Source: JANQPX01 sp965204405 (GTDB lineage: Bacteria; Pseudomonadota; Alphaproteobacteria; Geminicoccales; Geminicoccaceae). From it: a stretch of 64,000 nt of DNA. Location: NCBI GenBank assembly GCA_965204405.1, contig CBDBEN010000005.1:2542001-2606000 (forward strand), read 5' to 3'. Below the pieces are notes generated by a model, which ran no database searches, was not told where the DNA came from, and was given only the letters and a program-made list of their open reading frames with translations. Shown here piece after piece: positions 16,881-25,735 of this stretch; positions within the stretch are counted from its first letter, which is position 1; each line of letters opens with the position of its first letter. The translations under genes were made by a program, and so were the position numbers.

Positions 16881-17717
16881 ATGTACAAAGATCTCTTGGT
16901 GGAGATCGATGCCAGCGACATCAGCAGTAAGCGCATCGACTACGCGATCAGGCTGGCGAAGCGCTTTGAGGCTCATCTCACCGGTCTCTATCTCATGCCG
17001 GAATTCGCACCACCGGCGACTGTCGGTGTTTATCTGACCGCGGACATCAAAGCCAACGTCGAGCGCCATGAACGGGAGCGGGCTGAATCCGCCCTCGCCG
17101 GCTTTCGCGATATGGCCGAACGCGAAGGGATAGCGTTCGACACACGAACTGATCAGGGCTACCAGACGGAATTCGCCGACATGCTGGCCGTGCAAGGGCG
17201 TTATGCCGATGCGGTGATCATCGGTCAGCCTGATGACGACAGTGTCGGCGTTAGCCAGGATCCGGGAGACGTCCTCTTGACATGCGGCGCTCCGGTCATT
17301 GTCGTACCGCATATCGGCGTTTCCGCTGCGACCACAGCCGAGCATGTGATGATCGCCTGGAACGCCAGCCGCGAAGCCGCTCGGGCGGTTCGGGATGCGA
17401 TGCCGCTGATCGAGCGGGCCAAGACCGTCGGTATCGTGTCATTTCGTCCGAAGAGCAGCCGGTCCGGCCATGGCGACATGCCCGGCGCTGACATCGCCCT
17501 TCATCTCACCCGGCACGGCGTGCAGATCGAGGTGGAGACCATTGAAGGCAAGGACATCGATGTGGGCAATGCGCTCCTGTCGCATCTGGCCGATCGCGGC
17601 AGCGATATGCTCGTGATGGGTGGCTATGGCCACTCCCGCATGCGCGAATTCGTCCTTGGCGGCGCAACCCGCACCATCCTGCAATCCATGACCGTGCCGG
17701 TATTGATGGCGCATTGA
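16881..17717 (+). CDS. Tandem-domain universal stress protein
   Basis: A 278-residue UspA-family protein with two Usp domains. The first starts MYKDLLVEIDASD, and the second (from about residue 150) starts HVMIAWNASREAARAVRDA. The second carries the ATP-binding signature G-x2-G-x9-G-[ST] as MGGYGHSRMREFVLGGATRT. The first domain has a degenerate version (IIGQPDDD). Such tandem Usps are common in FixK/FNR low-oxygen regulons. I see no perfect box in its 176-base upstream region. Cytoplasmic. Confidence 0.88.
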   Translation: MYKDLLVEIDASDISSKRIDYAIRLAKRFEAHLTGLYLMPEFAPPATVGVYLTADIKANVERHERERAESALAGFRDMAEREGIAFDTRTDQGYQTEFADMLAVQGRYADAVIIGQPDDDSVGVSQDPGDVLLTCGAPVIVVPHIGVSAATTAEHVMIAWNASREAARAVRDAMPLIERAKTVGIVSFRPKSSRSGHGDMPGADIALHLTRHGVQIEVETIEGKDIDVGNALLSHLADRGSDMLVMGGYGHSRMREFVLGGATRTILQSMTVPVLMAH

Positions 17718-17908
17718 GGATCAAGCAAGGCGGTGTCGGCGGTATTCCTCAGGCCTCAGCCCAAAGAATTGGAGATCATCGAACATTTCATGGGCTTTCG
17801 CCGGGAACGTTGATGCTGTGGATAAGCCGTGGAGCTGTATCGTGAAGGAAAGATGCTACACCAGCGAAATTGAGCAGATCTTTTTATCTGGCCCTATCGG
17901 GACGTGTT

Positions 17909-18118
17909 CTAGCGACTGGCAAGCTGCTGTAATTTCGAAGTTGCTGCTGATGCCTGCCATTGATGCTCGACCAAGCCGATGCACCGATGCCAATGATCGC
18001 ATCCGGCCTTGCGACCACAGCCATGAAGTTCGGCCAGCTTCTCCGCACCTTCCGCCAGAACGCCGTGATCGATGAGTTCGCGCGCGGTCTTCATGACATC
18101 TTGGCATCGACTGTTCAT
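17909..18118 (-). CDS. Small hypothetical protein
   Basis: A 69-residue reading frame beginning MNSRCQDVMKTARELIDHG. The start has AGGAG about ten bases upstream, which supports translation. It is rich in His and Cys in the middle (GCGRKAGCDHWHRC). The opening loosely recalls the start of CBS-domain proteins, but the rest does not, so it may be a decayed remnant. It converges with the usp gene. No function is claimed. Confidence 0.4.
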   Translation of the reverse strand: MNSRCQDVMKTARELIDHGVLAEGAEKLAELHGCGRKAGCDHWHRCIGLVEHQWQASAATSKLQQLASR

Positions 18119-19045
18119 AGCTGACTGCTCCTAGAGTATTTAAGATCTCGGCTCCTTAAGGAAAGCTAGATTAGGTTCCAGCCTGGAGAAATACGTATGA
18201 TCCCCTAGACAGCCATGACAGGTTCAAGCCCTTCCCACACATTGACGATGATTTAGTCGACCCGTTTTAGTCGGATCAGGTCTGAAACTGTCATCTGGGG
18301 GGTACTGCTGGGGCTTCAGCATTTAGTGCGTTGGAGCGGCCAGCTAGGCTCCAATAAAAATCCAATAAAACAACCAGATGCCGAGAATGCCCAAGGCCAG
18401 AAGACGTGTCTCGCTCATGCCAAGGAGGGCTAGAATGACTAAAAAAAACTCGGCCATGCGAACGACCTACCCACCTGATCATGAGGCTCTTTTTTATAAC
18501 GGCGTGCGGCCACCAATCATCATCGGCTCGAAAGCATGGCACATAGCTTGTCTGATGGAGGGGAAATGATCTTCCCTACACAACAGAAGCAGCCCCAGAC
18601 CGCATTTGTGTAATAGGTATTTCCCGACTTGGTGTGAGGTCAAGAGCTGTTTCAGTAAATCGCTTGCATTTGTGGCGGATCTTGTTGCTATTAGCTGTTG
18701 TTCGGCGCAGGCCATCGCTCGATGGCATAATTGAACCAAAATCAGTTGCGGATGATTACGCTGGTTCAATAGTTTGGATCACCAAAAGGCTTGGCGTCGC
18801 ATGCTGTAGTTTTTCCAACAAAGTCAGGCTTTGCAAGGCGCCTATCGTCTATGCAGCGCACAGATCAACGAGTTGGTGAGCCAATGCCTCATGGCGATAC
18901 TGGGTATACTCATCAGCATGGATGCCAGGGTGATTTCGCTCTCGATCACAGTCACCGTGTGGATGTGTTCCCAACGCTCGGCCTAGTCGTTGCAGAAGGC
19001 AAGCTGTACCTCGCAATAACGCCTTCGCATGATGGTTCGCGCGAC
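18119..19045. other. Gene-poor stretch, no gene supported with confidence
   Basis: Over 900 bases with lower GC and only short, unrelated reading frames. The best candidate is a 44-codon frame at 18435-18569 (MTKKNSAMRTTYPPDHEALF) with AAGGAGGG six bases before its ATG. It matches nothing I know and is not annotated as a gene. A direct repeat of TCCAATAAAA occurs near 18350-18370. No RNA gene was recognised. Confidence 0.5.
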
Positions 19046-19438
19046 CTACTTCTCGAAGCGACCCGTGGCGTCGCGATTACGGTCGTATCGTCTCTTGAGC
19101 GGAAATGGCGGTAACCAGGACTCACGACGGACGATCCAACTTTCATAGGTTGGTAAAAGTTGGTCTGGCGCATCGAGAGATCCCAGGTGCACTTCGATTT
19201 CGTCTGCGCTGCGTGAGAAAACCGAAGAGCCGCATCGGGGGCAGAAGAACCGCCCGTCGTAGTCGCGTGTTTCGCCATCGATCGTCACAGCATCCTGCGG
19301 GAAGACGGCGGCAGCGTAAAAAAGAGCCCCATGATGCTTGCGGCAATCGAGGCAGTGGCAAAGGCCGACCCTGTATGGAAGTCCCGATGCCACAATTCGG
19401 ACATTGCCGCACAGGCAACCACCGGTGAAATGGTCCAT
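19046..19438 (-). CDS. GFA-family zinc protein with complete cysteine set
   Basis: About 130 residues from the ATG at 19438, which has GGAGGA seven bases upstream. The family cysteines are complete: GGCLCG near residue 7, CHCLDC near residue 28, and CPRCGSS near residue 70. This contrasts with the relative at 1697, which lacks one. Mss4-like fold; the substrate is unknown, since only a few members act on S-hydroxymethylglutathione. No operon partner is evident in this sparsely coded region. Confidence 0.85.
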   Translation of the reverse strand: MDHFTGGCLCGNVRIVASGLPYRVGLCHCLDCRKHHGALFYAAAVFPQDAVTIDGETRDYDGRFFCPRCGSSVFSRSADEIEVHLGSLDAPDQLLPTYESWIVRRESWLPPFPLKRRYDRNRDATGRFEK

Positions 19439-19961
19439 CTGCGCTTCCTCCAAATTCAAACGGTTGGACTGGTTATGACGAACTGCACCGTTACTGCAAT
19501 TGTCCTCTGTCGGCGTGGCGCGTCTTTCTTGCGTTGCTGAACTCCGTGCTGTTCATCCTTGCCGCTGCCACGCCTAACCATCAATCCGAGGATTGGCTTG
19601 CCACCGGCGCTGTGTTGCCCAGGCAAGAACCGGATCCGAGCGGCGGCGCCACGACCAATGTTCGCCTGTACTGAAAGCCGATGTCGGATACGATGAGCCT
19701 CTCGATTCGGCAAAATCTCGATATCATACCGACCGATCCCTTTGAGACCGATGGCGATGTAACGGATGTGCGCGGGGGCTCGCATGGGGCATCAATTTGG
19801 TAGCCAGGGATTCCGCCCCGATTGAGTGACTGAAATATACTTATGTCAAGATAGGCGCCGAAGCAGGCGACCGAATTTTGGCATTGCTGGATTGAATTTC
19901 CAACAACTGGATGAGAAACAATTTTGGTCTCTTCATCATTCAGGCCTCGGGAAACTTCGTC
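19439..19961. other. Intergenic region, no gene supported
   Basis: About 520 bases between the divergent GFA and enolase-superfamily genes. A 109-codon frame on the reverse strand (19456-19785) shows no recognisable domain and has an implausible composition, so I do not call it. No clear promoter motif or hairpin was found. Confidence 0.45.
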
Positions 19962-21086
19962 ATGAAGATCGACCGTATTGAGCTTTATCAGATCTACCTG
20001 CCTTACTCCGGCGAGATCTACCTGCTCTCCGGTGGTCGGGAATACAGATCCTTTGATGCCTCAATTGTACGCATCGTCACCGATGACGGACTGGATGGGT
20101 GGGGCGAAACCACGCCATTCGGGTCAACCTATATAGCTGCCCATGCATCGGGAGCACGCGCAGGCATCGAAGAAATAGCGCCGCATATCCTTGGCCGCGA
20201 TCCCCGTCAGGTTGATCGCATAAATGATGCAATGGCCGATGTGCTTGTCGGACATAATCATGCGAAGACGGCGATTGATGTTGCCTGCTGGGATCTGTTT
20301 GGAAAGTCTGTCGGTTTGCCGGTTTGCGAATTGCTTGGCGGCTCAACCGGCGTTCGTATGCCGGCCATTTCATCCATATATGCCGGTGATCCAGAGGACA
20401 TGCGACGGCGTGTTGCTGAACATCGGGCAAAGGGATTCCTGGGACACTCAGTCAAGATTGGCGCCTTGGACTGTGAAGGTGGTCCCGCGTTGGATGCAGA
20501 ACGTATTGCGGCGTCATTGGCCGACCGCAGATATGGTGAATTTTTTCTGGTGGACGCCAATGGTGGTCTGCTGCCGGAAACGGCCCTTCGTATGCTGCGT
20601 ATGTTGCCCGAAGGTCTCGATTTTGTGCTGGAGGCACCCTGTGCCACTTGGCGCGAAACCATCTCACTGCGTCAGCGTTGTCCTGTTCCAATTATTTTGG
20701 ATGAGCTGGTACAGGAAGGCGAAGATATCGCCCAGCTCATCGCACTGGATGCGGCTGATGGTGTTGGGCTGAAAATCTCCAAAGCTGGCGGCCTGACGAA
20801 GGGCCGCCGCCATCGAGATATTTGCCGAAGCGCAGGCTTGACTATTTCTGTACAAGACACGGTTGGTTCGGCAATTGCCTTTGCCGCAATAGCCCACCTT
20901 GGCCAAACCGTGCCGCGGCGGTTGCTGCGTTGCATCCTTGATTGCCGGGAAATGGTTTCTGTCGAAACTGCCAGGTTCGACGCACCTATAAGAAACGGAG
21001 GGGTTGTTGTGCCGGAGAAACCGGGATTGGGCATTGCTGTTGATCGCAGTATTTTGGGACGACCTGTTAACAAGTGGTCTCGCTAA
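19962..21086 (+). CDS. Mandelate racemase/muconate lactonizing-type enolase-superfamily enzyme
   Basis: A 374-residue enzyme with an N-terminal capping domain and a C-terminal TIM barrel. Candidate catalytic residues from Met 19962 are K165 (HSVKIG) and the acid/base Lys at about 271 or 274 (KISKAGG). The metal ligands are D198 (DANGG), E224 (LEAP) and D247 (ILDE). A general base Lys on both strands is the arrangement of the racemase/dehydratase subgroup that includes cis-3-hydroxy-L-proline dehydratase and hydroxyproline-betaine epimerase. I lean to that subgroup but cannot fix the substrate. The gene is isolated, followed by a decayed transporter gene. Confidence 0.82.
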   Translation: MKIDRIELYQIYLPYSGEIYLLSGGREYRSFDASIVRIVTDDGLDGWGETTPFGSTYIAAHASGARAGIEEIAPHILGRDPRQVDRINDAMADVLVGHNHAKTAIDVACWDLFGKSVGLPVCELLGGSTGVRMPAISSIYAGDPEDMRRRVAEHRAKGFLGHSVKIGALDCEGGPALDAERIAASLADRRYGEFFLVDANGGLLPETALRMLRMLPEGLDFVLEAPCATWRETISLRQRCPVPIILDELVQEGEDIAQLIALDAADGVGLKISKAGGLTKGRRHRDICRSAGLTISVQDTVGSAIAFAAIAHLGQTVPRRLLRCILDCREMVSVETARFDAPIRNGGVVVPEKPGLGIAVDRSILGRPVNKWSR

Positions 21087-21143
21087 CGCTGGGTAGGCCA
21101 ATGCATGCAGTGCCTGGTTTTTCGCCGCAACCAGTCACTCATC

Positions 21144-21560
21144 TTATGCTTCATTTCGATCCAACCTGCGGATATAGAGGGCGGCGATCAATCCGATAAA
21201 CGTGCAGAAAAGCATTATGCCTAACACCATATAGGCGGCCTTCCGTTCGGTCAGGATCGCGCTGGTGATTGTCATCAAGAGAGCACCGCCGCCGACTACA
21301 AAAGTTTCCACAACCCCGTAGCGCTACCTGTTAGATGAGGGACCACGGAGGGGGTGTCCGCATTACTGCTGAGTATGGTCAGACCGTTACCAAAGCCGAG
21401 AAACATCGTCGCCCCGAAGATAGAAGCCACGTTGATGATTCCGGCAGCATAAAGCAGCAACCCCGTAGCGCAATCCTGCGCAGGCTGTCAGCCGCCCTGC
21501 GATAATCATTGTTGTCAATGCGCGCCGCTACGCATAACGACTGGCGAGAAAGCTGCCTGG
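21144..21560 (-). pseudogene. Remnant of a Bcr/CflA-type MFS drug-efflux gene
   Basis: The reverse strand encodes the C-terminal part of an MFS transporter in broken pieces. From upstream it reads GSFLASRYA, then an in-frame TAG. Next come TTMIIAGRLTACAGL, GIINVASIFGATMFLGFGNGL and PHLTGSATG. A one-base frameshift near 21310-21320 follows, then ETFVVGGGALLMTITSAILT and a final helix ending IRRLDRNEA at a TAA (21144-21146). The segment GFGNGLT...PHLTGSA is typical of Bcr/CflA proteins. The N-terminal half is not recognisable. One stop plus one frameshift indicate loss of function. Confidence 0.75.
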
Positions 21561-22135
21561 CAGTGAAGGCTATTTTCTGACAATAACCAAAAATAAAAAT
21601 TGAGCGCGAGCGAATGTTGGTGTCCCTCAGTGTCCGCCGTTGCCTGGTGCGCGTGGCTCAGGCCAACCCCTATCAGGGCGAGTTCGCTCTCATCGAAAAC
21701 GGCAGATGAGGAAACCTGACGGTGCAATCCGAAAACGCCCGTCTTCTCAACACGAAATCACGCGATCAAGGTCGCCAAGATGCCGGCACCATGAAAAATG
21801 AGGGCAAATTGGACGTCTTTGCTGGCAGGAACTCCCCAGTAATGTGCAACAAGGCCTGGACGCCGTGATTGAAGCCACGACCTGTGTAATGTTTGGCCGG
21901 GGAGGCGAAGCACCATCGTGTTCCTGGGTATGTGCGAGCTATCGAGTCTCCTGCGCGAAGCCCACCAACGCCGTTTGTTTAATCGAGGCTGGGATCTGCC
22001 CCAAGAATTCGAAGCTGACTTAGAGCTTGGGGGTCTTTCCGGCGTGACATGTTACGAGGTGAATGGCCTTGCCCTTCCAGCATCAAGCTTGATGAGACCA
22101 TCGTAGCTTGAAAGTTACATATCGACGTTCGGTGT
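21561..22135. other. Intergenic/decayed region, no gene supported
   Basis: About 570 bases upstream of the transporter remnant. The missing N-terminal half of that gene is not recognisable here. Short reading frames on both strands show no family signal. It probably represents decayed sequence. Confidence 0.4.
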
Positions 22136-22621
22136 TTAGCGTTGATCGTCCACTTGTCGAGGGGCTTTAGCTGCATCGAGGTCGTCGTTGATGCTTTGAT
22201 GATCGTGCAGAGGATTATGAATGTCCTGCATGAAGGTCTGGCCGATACGGTCAATTCGAGACGTCAGCCCCGTGAATTGAAGGGCGTTTTCTTGTCTAAG
22301 CTCTTTCAGATCACGGGTAACTTCGCCCATCGAGGTTTTATAAGCAGCGAACCACTCGCCTTGCGATCGTTCATAGGCCGCCAAGCGCTCATGCTGGAAC
22401 TTTCCGTATTCGTTCAAACCCCAGATGAGCACGCCAGTGTAGGCTCCTAAGATGCCTAGCGTAATGGTCACAGTTGATTTCCAGCCGGACCCACCGATGG
22501 CTGATTTAATCCTGGCGAGATCATTCTCTGTCAAGGAAAGTGTTCGGTTCGGCGAGGCATACTCCTTGTTGGCAGGGCGTGGAGCGTAATCTACCCGAAA
22601 ATCATCAAAGACAGCAGCCAT
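22136..22621 (-). CDS. Hypothetical single-pass membrane protein with coiled coil
   Basis: About 161 residues from the ATG at 22621 (MAAVFDDFRVDYAPRP), with AGGTG just upstream. A polar N-terminal segment is followed by one membrane helix at roughly residues 50-68 (STVTITLGILGAYTGVLIWGL), then a long helical, probably coiled-coil tail with repeated Glu/Arg/Gln. No known domain is recognised. It resembles small phage- or island-borne membrane proteins in layout, but I cannot assign a role. Confidence 0.55.
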   Translation of the reverse strand: MAAVFDDFRVDYAPRPANKEYASPNRTLSLTENDLARIKSAIGGSGWKSTVTITLGILGAYTGVLIWGLNEYGKFQHERLAAYERSQGEWFAAYKTSMGEVTRDLKELRQENALQFTGLTSRIDRIGQTFMQDIHNPLHDHQSINDDLDAAKAPRQVDDQR

Positions 22622-22731
22622 ATTCACCTCATAGGTTCGCCAACGTTCAGCAATAAAAATCAATCATAAGATGATGCTATAGGATCGCAGAACACAAAAA
22701 AGAGTTATCGTTTCATAACTTTGTCTTATTT

Positions 22732-23253
22732 TCAATATTTTGGATCGTTTTTTGTGGAAATATAAAAACAACTATTTAGAGAATTTTGGCTGATTTCCTG
22801 AAGGGCTATCTTACCTTGCCGTTGGCCGAGTATGCTCAAGCTGTCCTGACCACGACGTCTGGAGGTGGCTATGCGCTCCATCTTGGATTTGCTGAAGATG
22901 GAACTGGATGCCTTATCGTCGCCTTCAGGGGCAGTCTTCATGACCATCTGGCTATCGATATTACCGATAGACAGGTCCGGCGGCATGGTTCCCCATGCGA
23001 CGGTAAATGGCCCCCATCTTCTAATCGATACCGGGTATTTGATCCTGCTCTTGTTGTATTTCACGCTGTTGATGGCGTAGCCAGGAACGCTGGCCTTTAT
23101 CTGTTGGCATGTCTTGACATGCACTTGGTTGATGCCGTCGGGATAGAAATTAAGACCACAAAAACCCAGAAGGTCCTCGCTTGATCCTGCTTTGGCTAAA
23201 GCCAGGTCCGAAGACAGGATAGCGAATGAAGTCATGGAAAAGCGTTTGGACAT
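22732..23253 (-). CDS. Hypothetical protein, possibly exported
   Basis: A 173-residue reading frame starting MSKRFSMTSFAILSSDLALA, with AGGA nine bases upstream. The first 20 residues have a weak signal-peptide character (basic start, hydrophobic stretch, AKA). Four cysteines are present. Base composition is AT-richer than the surrounding genes, which fits foreign origin. No domain recognised. Confidence 0.45.
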   Translation of the reverse strand: MSKRFSMTSFAILSSDLALAKAGSSEDLLGFCGLNFYPDGINQVHVKTCQQIKASVPGYAINSVKYNKSRIKYPVSIRRWGPFTVAWGTMPPDLSIGNIDSQMVMKTAPEGDDKASSSIFSKSKMERIATSRRRGQDSLSILGQRQGKIALQEISQNSLNSCFYISTKNDPKY

Positions 23254-23479
23254 GATTTAGATCCTCAACAACAGCGGATTTATACAATAGGGTCGGAGGC
23301 TGACTATCGAGAGATACGCGAATGGATGCAAAATATTTCATAGATAATCAATCGTTGATTTTATCAATATGCTCATTGCTCCGCCCCTCCAAACCATGTT
23401 GCCATACCCGCCTACGAGGCTTGACAATCTACCGACTCTTTCCCTTCATGGGCGAGAACAGAACAGGAACAACCATGGC

Positions 23480-23746
23480 ATGGGCTACCGGGAGCATCGC
23501 GGTCCAGGCGACCGTATTTATCGGACCTTCGTGATCGAGACGCTGGCCGAGCATGCCAAGGACCGCCGGTATCATGCCCATTGCCTTGCATGCGGACATA
23601 ATGCGGAATTTGACCTAAGGCCATGGATTGAAAGGCTTGGCCCCAACTACATGATGGCTGATCTCAGAATGCGTCTAAGGTGCTCTGCGTGCGGGTCGAG
23701 CCAAGTTCGGTTGATTGGGTCGCATCATGGCCGGCCGAAGGACTAG
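23480..23746 (+). CDS. Small zinc-ribbon hypothetical protein
   Basis: About 88 residues from ATG 23480. Two CxxC knuckles, CLACG and CSACGSS, are separated by about 30 residues containing FDLRPWIERLG and RMRLRC, which suggests a zinc ribbon. Small proteins of this layout are common and uncharacterised in alphaproteobacteria. The frame is open further upstream to 23369, but the upstream part looks non-coding. Function unknown. Confidence 0.6.
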   Translation: MGYREHRGPGDRIYRTFVIETLAEHAKDRRYHAHCLACGHNAEFDLRPWIERLGPNYMMADLRMRLRCSACGSSQVRLIGSHHGRPKD

Positions 23747-24486
23747 GAGGTGGGGCAAGCATCCCTGACACAGACGGCAGACTCCAGAGCTCTGAGTTCG
23801 TCATCAGCTTCATTCCATTCAAGGGAGGAATGCGGTACGGAAAACATTGGCTTCCCATCTGAAGATGCATGCCAAGTATCACCTTAACCTAAGCATCTAC
23901 TCGAACACGCGAGATACTCAGCTCGACGTCAGGTGTCGATGGCAAGCCCTTATGCTGAATTATTTCTTTCATCAGGAGGTACTAGCAACCTAAACGGCAA
24001 TGCCGATACGCTTATGAAATGTTTCTGAGCGCAATTGTTATAGAGCGGAACCTTCTTTATGCATCGACCTTAGGTTTTCGAGATCGAGCTGAGGTTATTG
24101 CTTGCTTCCGGCAGACAAGGATGATTTTGACGTAATCTTTCGTTTCAAGCAGATGAATTGAATTGGGGGATGATAGCATGATCGGTTTTGCTTTGGATTA
24201 CGCTTAGCGAGGGCATCTGGCTTCTCTGAGCAGTCCGATCTGCCACGCTGTGTATCGTCAGGCCTAACTGCATTGCAGGTCGTACCGAACCCTTAATGGC
24301 GAAGGTCAGCCTCAACGGATCTCCGTCCTTTGAGCGCAATATTCGTCCATAAGGTAAGGAGACGGACGTTTTTTTCTTCAAACTAACCCGGTCGTAGTGC
24401 GAAAAAAATGGACTTGATACAGGTGACGAGTGTGAAGTACGGGTTGAGCCGCAGGCATGACGAAACTTACACAAGAATAGCACGTT
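23747..24486. other. Intergenic region, no gene supported
   Basis: About 740 bases without a convincing gene. A reverse-strand frame at 24145-24483 has no recognisable domain and no good ribosome site. No tRNA or other RNA gene was recognised. Confidence 0.45.
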
Positions 24487-24553
24487 GGCCCAGCGCGTTG
24501 AAATTATGCCATTCTTATTGGTGGTCAGAGTATCATGGCATTCGCGCTGGGCC
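24487..24553. repeat. Large two-part inverted repeat (hairpin) after the beta-barrel gene
   Basis: Two perfect 11-bp arms, GGCCCAGCGCG (24487-24497) and CGCGCTGGGCC (24543-24553), enclose a second inverted pair, ATGCCAT (24506-24512) and ATGGCAT (24535-24541). Together they would fold into a long hairpin with an internal loop. It lies 23 bases past the stop of the reverse-strand outer-membrane protein gene. It is not followed by a T-run on either strand, so a simple rho-independent terminator is not obvious. Confidence 0.7.
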
Positions 24554-24575
24554 GATATTTGGTCGAACGAGCCTG

Positions 24576-25148
24576 TTAGAAACTTAACCTTGCGCCAATT
24601 TTAAACGACTGGCCAACCAAGACTTCCTCGGTGACATCACTACTATTGTCGGTAATTGCAAGACGATAGGAAGGTACGATCGCGAAGTTGGGACTAATGT
24701 TCATTGCGACACCGGCTTCACCTTGTATCGTAAATTCAGCTTCGAGGTCATCGGCATCAACGCCATCTTCGATTGCAACGCCGGCGACACCAAGACCACC
24801 GCCGATGTAGGGGGCGAAGAAACTCTCATTGCCCATAAGGTCGTAGTAGGCATTGATGGTCAGGCTCACGACGGCAAGGTCCTCATCAAGAATATCATCA
24901 TCAACTTCCGCAATCGAAGCTCCATATTCGAGATCTGTGCGAAAATGCTCGCTCCAGCGATAACCGACCAGCAGCCCGAGTGAGCCACCGAGATCGAATT
25001 CGGTGTCGTCATCCTCGGCGTAATAATCGAGGCCGATATTTCCGCCGAGATACAAGCCTGTCGGGTTGCTTGATGGTTCCTGAGCAGCAACTTGACTGGC
25101 ACCGGCAAGGCCGATGACCAGACCGAGAACGACGACGAGTTTCGACAT
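24576..25148 (-). CDS. Outer-membrane beta-barrel protein
   Basis: A 190-residue protein with a signal peptide of about 22 residues ending AAQ (cleavage near QVAAQ/EPSS). The mature part has alternating polar/hydrophobic strands (GLYLGGNIGLDYYAE, FRTDLEYG, FFAPYIGGGLGV). The last residue is Phe after LGARLS-type alternation (KIGARLSF), the signature for outer-membrane insertion. It fits the OmpA-like/opacity-type eight-stranded barrel family. The loops are unusually acidic (EDDDTEFD, EVDDDILDED), suggesting a saline habitat or cation binding. It is monocistronic, and a strong hairpin follows it. Confidence 0.85.
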   Translation of the reverse strand: MSKLVVVLGLVIGLAGASQVAAQEPSSNPTGLYLGGNIGLDYYAEDDDTEFDLGGSLGLLVGYRWSEHFRTDLEYGASIAEVDDDILDEDLAVVSLTINAYYDLMGNESFFAPYIGGGLGVAGVAIEDGVDADDLEAEFTIQGEAGVAMNISPNFAIVPSYRLAITDNSSDVTEEVLVGQSFKIGARLSF

Positions 25149-25735
25149 ACCTACCCTTTCTTACTTCTTTGAGTTCGATGCGACCTTGTACAAACCATTC
25201 TCGATGACACTTAGGTGAATGGCTTGTTCATCCGCCATTCATAAAAACCAACCAAGTCTTTCGGCAATTCCAGGCCTAACTATTTATTAAAAAAGTAAAT
25301 TTTGTTTCACAGCTTGCAGTTATTACTGGCGTTGCGGGAAAGCCTCAACAAACGCCAATTGGAGCCAAACTGTATATTGGATTGTCCGCTGTGCTCAGAA
25401 ATTACCTTTGACAATCCGATTTCATTGCGGAGCGTCGGCACGGCATTATAGGAGGGTGTTATTGGAGGAGCCATGGTCCCGCCCTCAAAAAGACAACTCA
25501 CTGCTGTACATTCTTTGCGTTGTGGTTTTCCGCCTTAGCGAGTTGCGACTTCATCTGACCAAGGGGGCGGCCATCGGTGTTTGGTCCTCTCAGCTAAAGA
25601 CGTGAAGTTCTTTTTGCCTCCTTTAGATTCTGCCCTAATGTTACCGATAGGGCGAAACGGTTCGAGTGTGTATATAATAATACATAAGTAAAAATGTGGA
25701 ATAGAATCTGCAATAATCAAAAAAGGGAGGCTCTT
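25149..25735. promoter_or_regulatory. Promoter region of the sugar-import operon with operator-like motifs
   Basis: This 590-base gap holds no gene I can support. Near its right end there is an inverted repeat GCCCTA-N10-TAGGGC (25632-25653), a LacI-type core AAnCGnTT as AAACGGTT (25655-25662), and a TATAAT hexamer (25673-25678). GGGAGG follows just before the ATG at 25736. Operator calls on single motifs are tentative, and no LacI-type regulator gene is in the window. Confidence 0.35.

Noticed and set aside
18344..18418. A 24-codon very hydrophobic reverse-strand peptide (MSETRLLALGILGIW...), CydX-like in look
   Set aside because: There is no ribosome-binding sequence upstream and no oxidase gene beside it. 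Very short hydrophobic frames occur by chance.
23355..23367. TTGATTTTATCAA as a FixK/FNR box
   Set aside because: The half sites are separated by five bases, not six, so the spacing is wrong for FixK/FNR binding, and no low-oxygen gene follows.
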